The translations under genes were made by a program, and so were the position numbers. A DNA stretch of 64,000 nt. Source: Usnea hakonensis. Its lineage: Eukaryota > Ascomycota > Lecanoromycetes > Lecanorales > Parmeliaceae. Every line of letters starts with the position of its first letter. Position 1 is the stretch's first letter. Shown piece after piece: positions 21,880-32,104 of this stretch. The notes under the pieces were generated by a model that made no database searches, was not told the DNA's origin, and saw only the letters and a program-made list of their open reading frames with translations. Location: positions 36,146-100,145 of the forward strand of contig BLJB01000134.1 in the NCBI GenBank assembly GCA_013423325.1. The letters run 5' to 3'.

Positions 21880-23821
21880 TCAACGGTGGAGGTAGGCACT
21901 CCTGTCATCTCCTGCTCGACGTACTTCAACCTCAATGAGCGGTCCAATATAAGTTCTGTGTGCCATTGCAAAATAATAGGCTGTGCTGGACAAGAGAACA
22001 GTACCAAAGATCAGGACACTGTAGTTCATGGTAACCGCGGTGGTTGGCGTTACCGGCGGCCAGAAGCTGAAGAAGATAACAATTATTATGAATGCGCAGG
22101 CTACAGCGTTGACAGCAATGCCCCAGATCCCGGGGATTCTGAAGGGACCCCATTGCAGACCACTCTTCCCCGTTGCATCGGGAGCTGACTTGGCGATCGC
22201 ACCTGTGCAGCGACGCCATAAAAGAAGTGCGCAGGAAATCAGATAGGAAGAGTAAAGCCCACTGACAGTCAACGAAATTACGTCATTGAATGCCACTGAA
22301 GATCCAATGTTGATCAGAGACAGAAGGCAGGTGAAGGCGGTCGTCAAGCCAATTGCATTGAGAGGCAACGAGGTGCGTCGGTTTACCTGCCAACAAGTCA
22401 GAAATCATTGACAATTGGCGCCTATGTGAAAACCAACTCTGCCCAGAAAATCAGAAAACGGTAGGCCACGATCTCTTGCAAAAGACCAAGTCATCCTCGA
22501 CGATGATGCGAAAGAGGTTATTGTCGCCCACACAAACATAAACACAATGACTGCTACAAGCCCAGAACCCTTGGATTTTGAGCCTGCAGCTTGCGTGAAC
22601 ACTGCCATGAACGGAAACTCGACCGGTTGAGTCGAGATTATCTTTTCGGTGTCTACGAGACTGAACAGCGTGGCGAGGAGTATACCGAAGGCGAGTGCTC
22701 CATTTATCACCATACTCAAAACCATCGAACGTGGTACGACGATGGCTGGATTCTTGACCTCCTCCGAGATGTGTACGGCTCCATCCGCGCCGAGGAAGGC
22801 GAATACAGTCCCTACGATGCCCACAAAAAAGGATAGGCTCTGGGTGGACCATCCTCCGGCATTTGTGAAAACAGTAAATACCTGTTGTGGGGAGACGTGA
22901 GGGCTAAGATAGACCAACGGAACCAGGATGGCCACAAATACAACAACGTGGAGTGTCATGACCAGTATTTCTATCTTTGCCAGTACACTGGTCACGACTG
23001 CATTGATGCCAAAACTGCAAATTGCCACTGCCCAAGTCAAAAGGGTGCCGTGCCAGCCTCTGGGGCTATAGCTTGGGCTAGTTAGGATGATGATTCCTTG
23101 AATAGCTGTCCCAGTGAGGTATGATGCTGCCGCAATGTTTGCTTGCCAACCCAGCACCGTAAGCCACCCAGTGATATAGCTTAGTACTTTTCGTGAAGAT
23201 CTGGGAGCCAGCATTGCCACCCAATGATACTGCCCTCCTGCGGTGGGTGCCCTGTCAGTGATATCAGCAATGACGTGATTCTGACGCTTGTGGGCAGGGA
23301 TACATTGATGCAAGTTCTCCCAAAGTAGTGAAAGTACACAGTACGCCAATCCAGACAATGATGAAGCCGTAGAACAAGCCGGCAGGACCTCCGCTACAAC
23401 AGATTTTGTCAGTCTCTCAATCTGCTCTCGACGAGGTAAAAGACACACTTGCTGAGGCCAGTGGTAAAAAGTCTGGAAGCCTCGGTCAGCGAATCATCTA
23501 ATCCGATAAATCATAATGCGCACGAAAGCCATCCTTCCCAAGTCATCATTATAGCGCAGCTAAAGCCAACAGTGGACCATGTTCCAAAATTTCGCTGCTA
23601 TTGTTAGAGACCAACAATTGCCTTAAACTTAAACTTAGTCGGTGATGACGCACCCTTAGCACTTGCTTCTTACCCAGTCGAGCCAATTGGTCTTCATCGC
23701 CATCGCACGAGTCTAGAGTCTCAATCCTTGAGGCGATATGTATATTCTCAACCTCTGAATCAAAGCGACTGATTTCGATCGGATCACGGAGAGCCCGCGA
23801 AATGGGCGTCTTCTCAGTCAT
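21880..23821 (-). CDS. Amino-acid/GABA-type permease (APC superfamily), six exons
   Basis: Plasma-membrane amino-acid, GABA or choline-type permease of 557 aa with about 12 helices. Exons in coding order: 23654-23821, 23524-23594, 23449-23472 (24 nt), 23304-23393, 22438-23251 and 21880-22386; all five introns are 51-59 nt. Joined protein shows DEDQLARLGKKQVLRRNFG, then GFSCAIMMTWEGWLS, LFTTGLSNGGPAGLFYGFII, GELASMAPTAGGQYHWVAM and YITGWLTVLGWQAN, all diagnostic of the fungal GABA/choline permease group. Later come HISEEVKNPAIVVPRSM and AFARDRGLP-type loops (WSFARDRGLPFSDFLGR). The tail ends YIGPLIEVEV plus about 13 residues. The 24-nt exon is required to link helix 1 to NGGPAG. Substrate is inferred from family only. 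Confidence 0.92.
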
Positions 23822-24709
23822 AGTGTCGCTCAAAATTTTATGAGGGATATAGTATAGAGAAGATTGCGACAATCTCTTGCTGGCCAGAAAGGAGGCATTG
23901 AAGGAGGATGGAGGTGTCAAGATGAGAGGGCAAATGGTTGCGGCGACGAATCGAGGTCAGCAGGTAACCCCGCAATATGCCCATACTACAGGTACCTTAT
24001 CTTGCAACCTTGCCATTGGTCGCACGCACATATTCGGATTTGCTCTCCGACATTCATTGGAAGATATGACGGGATGCGGTATTTAAAGCCTCTGGATGAT
24101 TTTGATTGGTCCCTAAACATGCACGCAGACTGCAGACTGCTGAGTCAGGGTATGAGGCAGCGCATCATTCACCGTGTTCCGCAGCAAAGGAACTCGAAAC
24201 GAACCACATCCCTGCATTTGAGATGGCACAGGCGGCCAGTAAAACGAACGGTACATGCTGTTTCGCTTTGGACCACAGATAGAGTAGGATTCCACTTGCC
24301 TTTGCTCCAGGCCATTTACGTGCCTCGTCCCCGCCAAAGGAGATACTTACATGCAGAAGGATCATGTAGGTTTCTGCTCATGCTATTTATGGTAGCATTG
24401 TTCATTCAACTCAGGCGCAATTCTATACTGTGACACTTGACACTGAGCGGTCCCTGCATCATGCGGGGCGCAGTCACCTGATTTCCTGAAGGTGCCTTAG
24501 CTTCGCATCAAAACTACTCAATTTCATTGGCTTAAGAAGGCCGAAGGTGGTCATCTCGAAACACATAAATTCACTCTTATAATCCCAATTGATGTCGCAG
24601 ATTTACAGCCACCTCCTTCTCATCATCAAAGAGTCGTTCACCCCCGTTATCATGCTCACCCTCTTTCGGCACTTGTCTTCATCATATCTTCGTATCTATA
24701 TTTTCAACG
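23822..24709. other. Divergent intergenic region between permease and 24710 gene
   Basis: About 890 bp upstream of two divergently transcribed genes. A 189-codon plus frame and a 66-codon minus frame exist but show no domain and overlap the presumed promoters. Nothing else recognised. Confidence 0.45.
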
Positions 24710-25608
24710 ATGGATAGAGTAGTAGAGTCTGGACTAGAGGTTCAAATAGCTACGAGCCCAGAAATTGTTTCTCAACCGTATACAGAGAAATATAATATAA
24801 CAAGTGAAACGACGAGTCAACCTTACTCCAGTCCCACAGATACGTCTGTTCAGTCTTACAGAAGGAGCCAAAGCCGTTTCCAGAACGTTTGGATCCTGGC
24901 GATAATTGGGTTCATATGTCTAGCTGTAGCAATTAGCGCGGGACTCGGTGCAGGATTGGCAGCCCAGCATAAGTCGGTCTCTTCCAGGTAAGGTCGTCCT
25001 CTGTCATGGTACACTCAATTGCAAATAACCAGACCTTATATCTACATAGCCACGCACCGACGGCTACTATTGGGAACAACGACACACCTGCTACTATTAT
25101 TCAGGCCAGTAACGCACCTGTCACATTCACAGAGTCTCGAACCATCCTTACGAGTACATCGACTCCATCTACCCCCCCGTCAGTCATATGTCCTGCCGCG
25201 AACGGCTCTATATACAATGCAACCAATAAGCCGCATCTAACAATAAATTCGGGACTTTCATCACAAATCAGCCAAACATCCCTCTCCTTCGAGATTCTCT
25301 GCTACACCAACTTTGTCGAAGGAACCGTCGAAGGAAGTCAAAACTCAGTCATGGATCTCCAGCTCATCTCCAACATCTCCTCGCTTGCTGACTGCATGGA
25401 TGCGTGCGCTTTATACAATTTCCAGATGAGGGAGCGTAACTTCCCGGCATACGCGTGCACAGGACTTGCGTGGGGCGTGGAGGCTTATCTACAGCAGTTA
25501 GGTTTCGGGTGGCCAGTGTGTCGGCTGAAGAACAATGTGACATTGTCATCGACAAACGATACTGCAAACTTCCCTGGTTGCGATGGGGCTGTTCTTCTAA
25601 ACACCTAG
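24710..25608 (+). CDS. Type II membrane protein with N-glycosylated Cys-containing ectodomain
   Basis: Two exons, 24710-24987 and 25050-25608 (intron 62 nt, donor GTAAGG), give 278 aa. Residues 1-55 are a hydrophilic, presumably cytoplasmic tail. Residues about 60-85 form one membrane helix (WILAIIGFICLAVAISAG). The rest is an external Ser/Thr-rich linker followed by a Cys domain with LADCMDACALYNF, ACTGLAWG and WPVCRLKNNV, and at least five NxS/T sites. The Cys pattern with CxxxC and a late W.VC+LK resembles PAN/apple-like modules seen in fungal single-pass surface proteins. This is a resemblance, not a firm domain call. Likely a cell-surface protein of unknown role. Confidence 0.75.
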
Positions 25609-26175
25609 TTCTTATTGCCGACTGGTTTTGGTCAGCCATGATCCAGAAGCCTTATACACACATCAGGAGCCTCGATCCTCTCAGTCCTTCGCTCTGGCTT
25701 TTGATGGTGTACAAGCGTTTCGGTATCGTTGACGAGCTCACAGTCTATGAATATGCACTAGACCTTTGATAAGATAAAAGAAATGACAAGAAGGTGTCGG
25801 GTATAGCCAACATCGATGATAGTTGGTTAAGTAAGGAAATCGACGAGAACGAATCCTAGAACGCGGAAATGCGAACGCAATCGGCTTCACTCATCCAGGT
25901 CTACTTGAAATTGGTCACTGAGGTGTTGTGTCATTTGTTTTTAAATAATCGGTCTGCTATTTGGGTCAATCATGAGACCATTCAAACTTTGAACGACTAT
26001 CTGCGACTTCAAGTTCACAGGCGCAAAGTCTATCTGCAGCAGGCAAGGGAGATGACTGACATTATATTCTATGTAACTGTACTGAGCGTTTCAGCTCATT
26101 AGACAGAGACTGCAATGAATCAAGTTAAGCAGAACTTTTCCCCCCGTCCCTCCCCACTGAATCAGATACCAATCC
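25609..26175. other. Convergent intergenic region
   Basis: About 570 bp between the ectodomain gene and the But2-like gene. Two short plus ORFs without domains; presumed 3' UTRs. Confidence 0.45.
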
Positions 26176-26775
26176 CTAGCACCCGTACAGGATCTGCAAC
26201 CCCTGCGCCCCAGTCTGCGAGTAGGAAACCGACCCAATCCCCGCCGGTGTGTTTCCATTTGGATCCGCGATACTGAAACGCAGATTGATGGTTGGCTTGC
26301 ACACAACAGAGTTGATATACAGACTCGCCGGGGCTCCGTTCGTTGGGAACGTAAAGGTGCCGATCAAGCTCCCCGTCTGGGCGCCAAGGTTATTGAAGGT
26401 CGGCGTCTCGCTGCCTCCACTCTGAGGTAAATCTCCATTGATGGCGAAAACGTTGATTTTCGTGTTGCCGCTCGTCTGGGCCCCGCCGGGGTAAGCGAAC
26501 TTGATTTCGTAGGGTCCGCGCCCGGCAGGCGGGCAGGGTACGTTTTTGAACGAAGCCACCAGGTCGTGTTTTTTCTGCGGGTCCACATATTCAGCGACCG
26601 AGAAAGTAGAGCCGAGGTTCGTCGTGATGTCCCGTGCGTAGGCAGGTCCTTCGAATATCTGGTAGACATTCGTGGGGGCGAGGAGGGTGCCGCAGGCGCG
26701 GGCCGTGAGGTCCTCAGAAGGGCGAGCGAGGGCCAGAAGGGGTAGGAGGTTGAGTGCGGCGGCGGTGAAATGCAT
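26176..26775 (-). CDS. Secreted But2-like protein
   Basis: Single-exon gene of 199 aa. Start at 26775 gives a signal peptide (MHFTAAALNLLPLLALARPS). The mature protein is rich in beta-type sequence with GPYEIKFAYPGGAQTSGN, a TFNNLGAQTGSLIGTFTFP stretch and a terminal QILYGC. Four Cys (ARACG, VPCPP, VVCKP, final YGC) could form two disulphides. Size, signal peptide and pattern fit fungal secreted proteins annotated as ubiquitin 3 binding protein But2 C-terminal domain. That name reflects homology only; the extracellular role is unknown. A run of 10 G (26829-26838, C on the coding strand) lies about 54 nt upstream of the start codon. Confidence 0.7.
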   Translation of the reverse strand: MHFTAAALNLLPLLALARPSEDLTARACGTLLAPTNVYQIFEGPAYARDITTNLGSTFSVAEYVDPQKKHDLVASFKNVPCPPAGRGPYEIKFAYPGGAQTSGNTKINVFAINGDLPQSGGSETPTFNNLGAQTGSLIGTFTFPTNGAPASLYINSVVCKPTINLRFSIADPNGNTPAGIGSVSYSQTGAQGLQILYGC

Positions 26776-28283
26776 TGTAACTGATTGTGCGAAGTCACTG
26801 TTACTAGGAGTAGGTGAGAATTCAAAGTGGGGGGGGGGAGGTGGATTGTATTTGGGTTGTGAGAGTGAGTGGTGTTCTTGAATTATATTTCGCATTGGTT
26901 GAGGCCATCTTATATGCACAGGATACACAGGATTCGCTCACAGGCAGGAGCGAAGGGGCGTTAATGCTCTGGTGTCCGACCGAAGTTGAATTCCACGGTG
27001 GAAAATCTTGATGTTTGTGAAATCTCGACGGTGGAAAGTCACATCCGCATACTCGGGTTTTTCCGCCTCGTTAATGAATCGGCAAAGCGTTTCTGCTAGA
27101 GGTTGAGACTTATGAGAACCATTAAACACCAAATCAAAGTTATCTGATCGATCACATAAGAATATTTGACCGGAACGTTAGGCAAGACTATGCCCGCCTA
27201 AGGAGGGAGTGGCTTGTCAGCTTTTAGGTGCTGCGGAATGCAAAATATTACGCACACACTATACAAAGAACAGCTTTTGGTTTAGGTAGAAGTAGAGAGG
27301 AGTTGATGAAGTTCATAGATACAATTTGGCTCTGTTTGTGGCCTGAGAAGGTCTTCCAAGACTTACCGGGCCATTGAAAGAACCGTGAGAAGAAAGCGCT
27401 TCTTTGGAGGCTATCTTGTCGGAACTATATGTCACATGAGGGATAGGTCAGGAAGGGTCGGAACAAGACCAAGCGTTAGTGAATGAACTCTTTTGAGGGT
27501 TTCGCATGTTCGACATTTCTCCACCACAACTTACTTCCACGTGCTTCATTTCCCCGCCTTCTTACTACGTAAGAGGCTGCCACCGGCGTTTCTGTGGCTT
27601 CCGAGAAGATGACGATAATAAAAATGTGGAAACAAGGATGGTCGACGATGCGCCTTCATATTGTTTGTTACGTACATTTCGCGGGGCTGGACAATTGGGA
27701 TCAGGGGGACCGAGAAGACAGAAGAAAAGAATGATTGACTTCGATTCTTCCAGGAAAGAGGGAACAAAGAAGAGGGGCAGTATAAGTTCAACAAGAGTAA
27801 AAGGAGATTAGGGATAATGCTGATGTTTGTCATAGCTGAAGAAAAGAAGAAGAAGTGACGAGGAGAAAGAAGGGTTATCTCACCACATAGCAATGATGTT
27901 GGAATATGATACACCATTTCTTTCAACAAACGAACGATACATGCTTGGCGGCAGAGGTCTCACAGGCTATTCAAGTAACCCCTCCTGCACAGCTATTCAC
28001 TGAATCCTGCACCGATGCCGATTTTCAACATATGAGCATATCTCATATCGCACGATGCATTCGTAAGGGCACAAAGTATTATACAATATTTTGGCAGCTC
28101 TTACCTTGTATAGAGTCGACTCGAGATTTCCCCGTAACGCTCTCGCTATAAGCTTGATAGAAGACTGCAGAGCCACTAGTACCAGAAGCCAGGCTACACA
28201 ACTCCAAATTGGAGTAGATCCAACAGATAGAAATGAAGCACGTGAGTTAAATAGATCACCTTTTCTCTAGGCTCTAAAAAAAT
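26776..28283. other. Intergenic, nothing recognised
   Basis: About 1.5 kb between the But2-like gene (minus) and the end of the esterase gene (minus). It includes a G10 tract and purine-rich sequence near 27700-27880 (AGAAGAAAAG-type). ORFs of about 100-130 codons on both strands (27506-27929) show no domain. Confidence 0.45.
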
Positions 28284-30091
28284 TTAGAAGAAGAGCCCCT
28301 CTTCCCAAAAGTCGTCTCTTGCCGTCCCAGCAGGGTCCTCGACCAAGATCCCGAGGCCTAAGTCCGATAGTAGACCCATCGTTCTGTTATCACCGTACAC
28401 AGGAAGGCTGACATTGCCCTTGCCATTGAGATCCCCGGTAGACACGTAGCTCAGTAGCAAGTCCTGGAACGCTTTTGCGACGGTAGCGTTGACTTGCCCA
28501 ATGCCAAACACATCTTGCGTTGGAATATAGTTGTAGAATACATACGGTGTGTCCTCACCATGTAGACCGAGACCTACGTCGAATAGATACGCGTGGGTTT
28601 TGTTCACGTCGAAAGCTTTGAGCGCGGCGTATACATTAGATGATATGAGGATGTCAGTCTCCAAAGTGGCAAGGCGCGAGATGGTGTCATTGTACCCGAT
28701 GCTTGTTTGGTTCGAGAAGAAAAGCCCTAGCTCTTTCTGATTGGAGAATATCGGAGGGTAGAGAGTATTGTTGATGTGGGCTAGAATTGATGGCTGCACG
28801 TCCGGGAGCACAACTTTAAGTTGCTCATTAAATGCAGTTGCATTCTGGATGGCGGGGTTTGTGAAAATGAACCCTTCGTTGGTATTGTGACCGGCGAACA
28901 CCCCTCGAACATTCTTAGCGAAACGACCTTGTGCAAGGAGAAGAGCAGGCAGTTGGGGTACGACGTTGCCATCAACGACAGGACCAGTTCCACCAGAGGC
29001 ACCAAAGGTAGAATTGTAGACCATCAATTCGTTGGCGCGGATCACAGTCTCCGAAGACGCTGCGCGGAGTTCGGCAAGGGAAGTGACGTTTGCGTAATGG
29101 AGGAAATTGTTAAAGGTCTCTTCTTGTAGCCAGTCGTAAGGATTTGGGTTGAAGGCTGGGGATGACAGAAATGCTTGCTGAAATGGCGCTGGCTGAGTGC
29201 CGCCGAATGCCGTAATTTGATGCAGGGTGATAGCTGCGCCAGCACTCTCGCCTCCGACCGTGACACGACTGCAGTCACCGCCAAAGTGATGGATATTTTC
29301 TTGGACCCACTCAAGGGCAAGGCGCTGGTCGTAGATTCCGAGGTTGGGGGTACCACCGCTCGCTGTATACGTTGGACCAGCAAGCCAGCCTAGTGCGCCC
29401 AGACGGTAGTTGATGGTCACATAAACAACACCTGGCTGAGTGTCCGGATTAGTCATTGATTGCGCGACCAACCCAGCTGGATGGCCTTGCGACTCAGTAT
29501 ACCCTTCGTAGAAGCCACCTCCATAGGTCCAGACGAGAACAGGAGCACGAGAAGCAGGGTTTTCGTATACGGTCTTGGGAACAATGACTTCCAGGAAGAG
29601 ACAGTCCTCACTCGTCCGTGAATCTTGAGGTCCTGGCGCAACTCCCGTGACATTGATGCCAGGTGGTGGTACATTTGTAAAATCGCTGACATTGCCTTTG
29701 CCTCCATAGTACGCATCAATGAAAAGATTTCTCTCTTTGGCCCACTGTACAGCCCCTTGAGGGCAGATGCGGCCATCTTGACCATCGTTCACGTTTGTAC
29801 GATTCACAAGGGGTGGTCGCGGCGGAGCAAAGCGCAGATCACCAGTAGGCGATTGTCCATAGCGGATGTTGCTGAAGTTGTAATATCCGATAGATTCCTA
29901 GTTGTGTAACTTTAGATCAAAGAGCAGTACATGTCAGAACAATGGGTTCCTACATTGAATGTGGCTTTCCAAAGCCCATACCCAAGGTCAACAGTCGGTC
30001 CATCTTCTGTTTGAGCATCTGTGGCTGCGGTTGGGAAAGTGGAGGCCTTTTCAATTAGCAATACGAGGGAAAGAATAAAAAATAAAAGCAT
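28284..30091 (-). CDS. Secreted type-B carboxylesterase/lipase
   Basis: Alpha/beta-hydrolase hydrolysing carboxylic esters, predicted secreted, 583 aa. Exon 1 (29954-30091) encodes a signal peptide (MLLFFILSLVLLIEKAS) and the strand GYGLWKATFN. Exon 2 (28284-29897) follows after a 56-nt intron and starts ESIGYYNFSNIRYG. Family marks: the SEDCLFLEV signature, the oxyanion loop YGGGFYEG, and the nucleophile motif GGESAGA (Ser264). The likely acid is Glu387 in GHNTNEGF and the likely base His492 in GLHGEDTPYVF. Many NxS/T sites are present. Length is normal for the family. The 5' exon is needed for both secretion and the N-terminal fold. Substrate is unknown. Confidence 0.93.
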
Positions 30092-32104
30092 GGTGAAGTC
30101 TGGATTGCAAGAAAAGCTAACGGTGGGAGAGACATTACTTATAGGCTTCAGTGAAGTAGACTTACATTATTACCATTTTGTGTCGGTTCACGTCAAAGCT
30201 TGGTGCGTGAGCGTGATGGCGGAGTTCCTTTCGGGCTGATAATTATGTGTTTGGACGGGCTGATATATCGCGAGATTATCGACAAAAAGAAAAGGGAATT
30301 ATCGCGATGCTAGTGAGTAGCGAAGCTTTTATACGCCACACAGCTAAGCCTTGAAAGGTTAATATATCATTCACTTAACTAGTAGCGGAAGCCACAAAGT
30401 ATCTATCGACGTTGGTGAACACTTATGCCTATACTGTGTGCGCGTAGTAGCTGAGTTTACTTCAAGGCGACCAAACTATCGCGAGATTGTCGAGAGCGTA
30501 TGAGGAAATCTCAAGGTATATATCGCGAGGCTCGCGAGGAAAGAATAGTAGGGTTCCCCATGAAAAAAGAGCGGAACAAGTCATTACCTCTTTCATACAG
30601 AAAAAGTCATCTTAGCTGAAATCTAGCGGGTAGTGGAAGCGATTTATCGATACGATAAAGAAACAGATTATGACGATAGCCAGATGTCTCCGCTTAGATT
30701 TGAAACCGATATTGCTACCTAGTATGGTAAGCGCTAGGGACCAGGTCACTAGAAACAAAGCCTCTTTCATAGATGGAGCTTGGGCTATTGGTCGATCTTA
30801 TGGAATAGATACGGTTGTAATTAGCTGCTAACGAAAGATGAGCTGCGCCTGTTGACTCATTTGAAAATCTAATATCACTCAATAGCTGTCCCTGCCAAAT
30901 CAGACATCATCCTCAAACCACCTATGGCGAAGTGTTTTCTTCCCTTCGATATCAAGAAGCTGCGGTATATCTCGCGGCAAGGTCGCAAGCGCTTTCATGA
31001 AACCCATTTTCGAGATGAAGGTGCTACGCGACCGCTGTCCGTAGAACTCGACCTCGAAGCGGGATCTCGTACTGCATAGCTCCCGTAGTCTAATATACTG
31101 TCTGCGAACGAAATCATTCTTTCTTATTGACTAAATTACAATACGTGACAAGTTCGCTCTTAGAGCCTCCGTGCGACCGTGGTCTAGACGAGCTTTTGTA
31201 CGTCGACACTTGGCCCATAACAACAGCGTTATACTCGCCTTTCTACTCTCTGGAGTGCGTGAAGCACAACCCACATCATGAAGCGTGTCTGAAGACCATG
31301 GTCTTTGAATTTAAAGACGTCCACCCTACCGATACATGTTACTACCAAGACTGTCTCCATCCTAATAACGCAAAAAGCGCATACTAGTACTACTAGCCTT
31401 CCACCAAAAATTGATCATCGCATTCCGCTAATTTCTCCCATCGCCAGCGTTTTCATACATTCCGCTATTCCGCTTCGCTATTTTATTTCATAATCGCAAC
31501 AACTCCAACATTACAGCTTGAAATCTTCATACCGAAAATATGACCGTCGCAAATCACACAAATGATATCGTTGACGGTGGTAACCTCGATACCACGCCTC
31601 TCTTTAGGTCTAGCTTCGCAGGTGATCAACCTGATGGCTAATTATCATTTGCCTACAATATACCTCAGTTGACTACGTTATAGCCAAAGCTATCACCAGA
31701 TTGGTTGGCTGTCTGCAGCGATGTTCCACACATTCCGAAATTTTTCACACAAAGAATCCTTCTAGAGGTTCGGCGTCGGCTGTAAGCGTGCATTCCACAA
31801 GGGTCTAGCTGAGGTATACACATCACGATTTCTTTATTCCTTCTCTCAATTTTCCCCTAAAGCTCATAAAAATTTACATGGAACAACGATGTCAGCCGCA
31901 AACGCCATCCACCCAAGTATGATCACGAAAATCTTCAATATCCTTTATAGTCTCTTTGTTCTGTTCACAGAATGCGTGCGTCTGAAAAGTTGGCGAATTT
32001 CTCAACGCCCATGATAAGACAGAATTACCTACCCAGATTCTGTCTTCATACCGATCATCCTTTTACCTACCAATATACTTGCTGTTTAGGCGTATATTAC
32101 AACT
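30092..32104. other. Intergenic, no gene supported
   Basis: About 2 kb upstream of two divergently oriented genes. It contains recurring TATCGCGAG/ATCGCGAGATT motifs between about 30260 and 30540. A few short ORFs (31127-31387, a 33-codon ORF at 31541) have no domain or signal. Confidence 0.45.

Noticed and set aside
22451..22852. Antisense and alternative-frame ORFs across the permease, phosphate transporter and MFS genes
   Set aside because: They overlap exons of well-supported genes in other frames and show no independent domain.
23864..24433. 189-codon plus ORF upstream of the permease
   Set aside because: Lies in a divergent promoter region, has low-complexity Arg/His composition and no domain.
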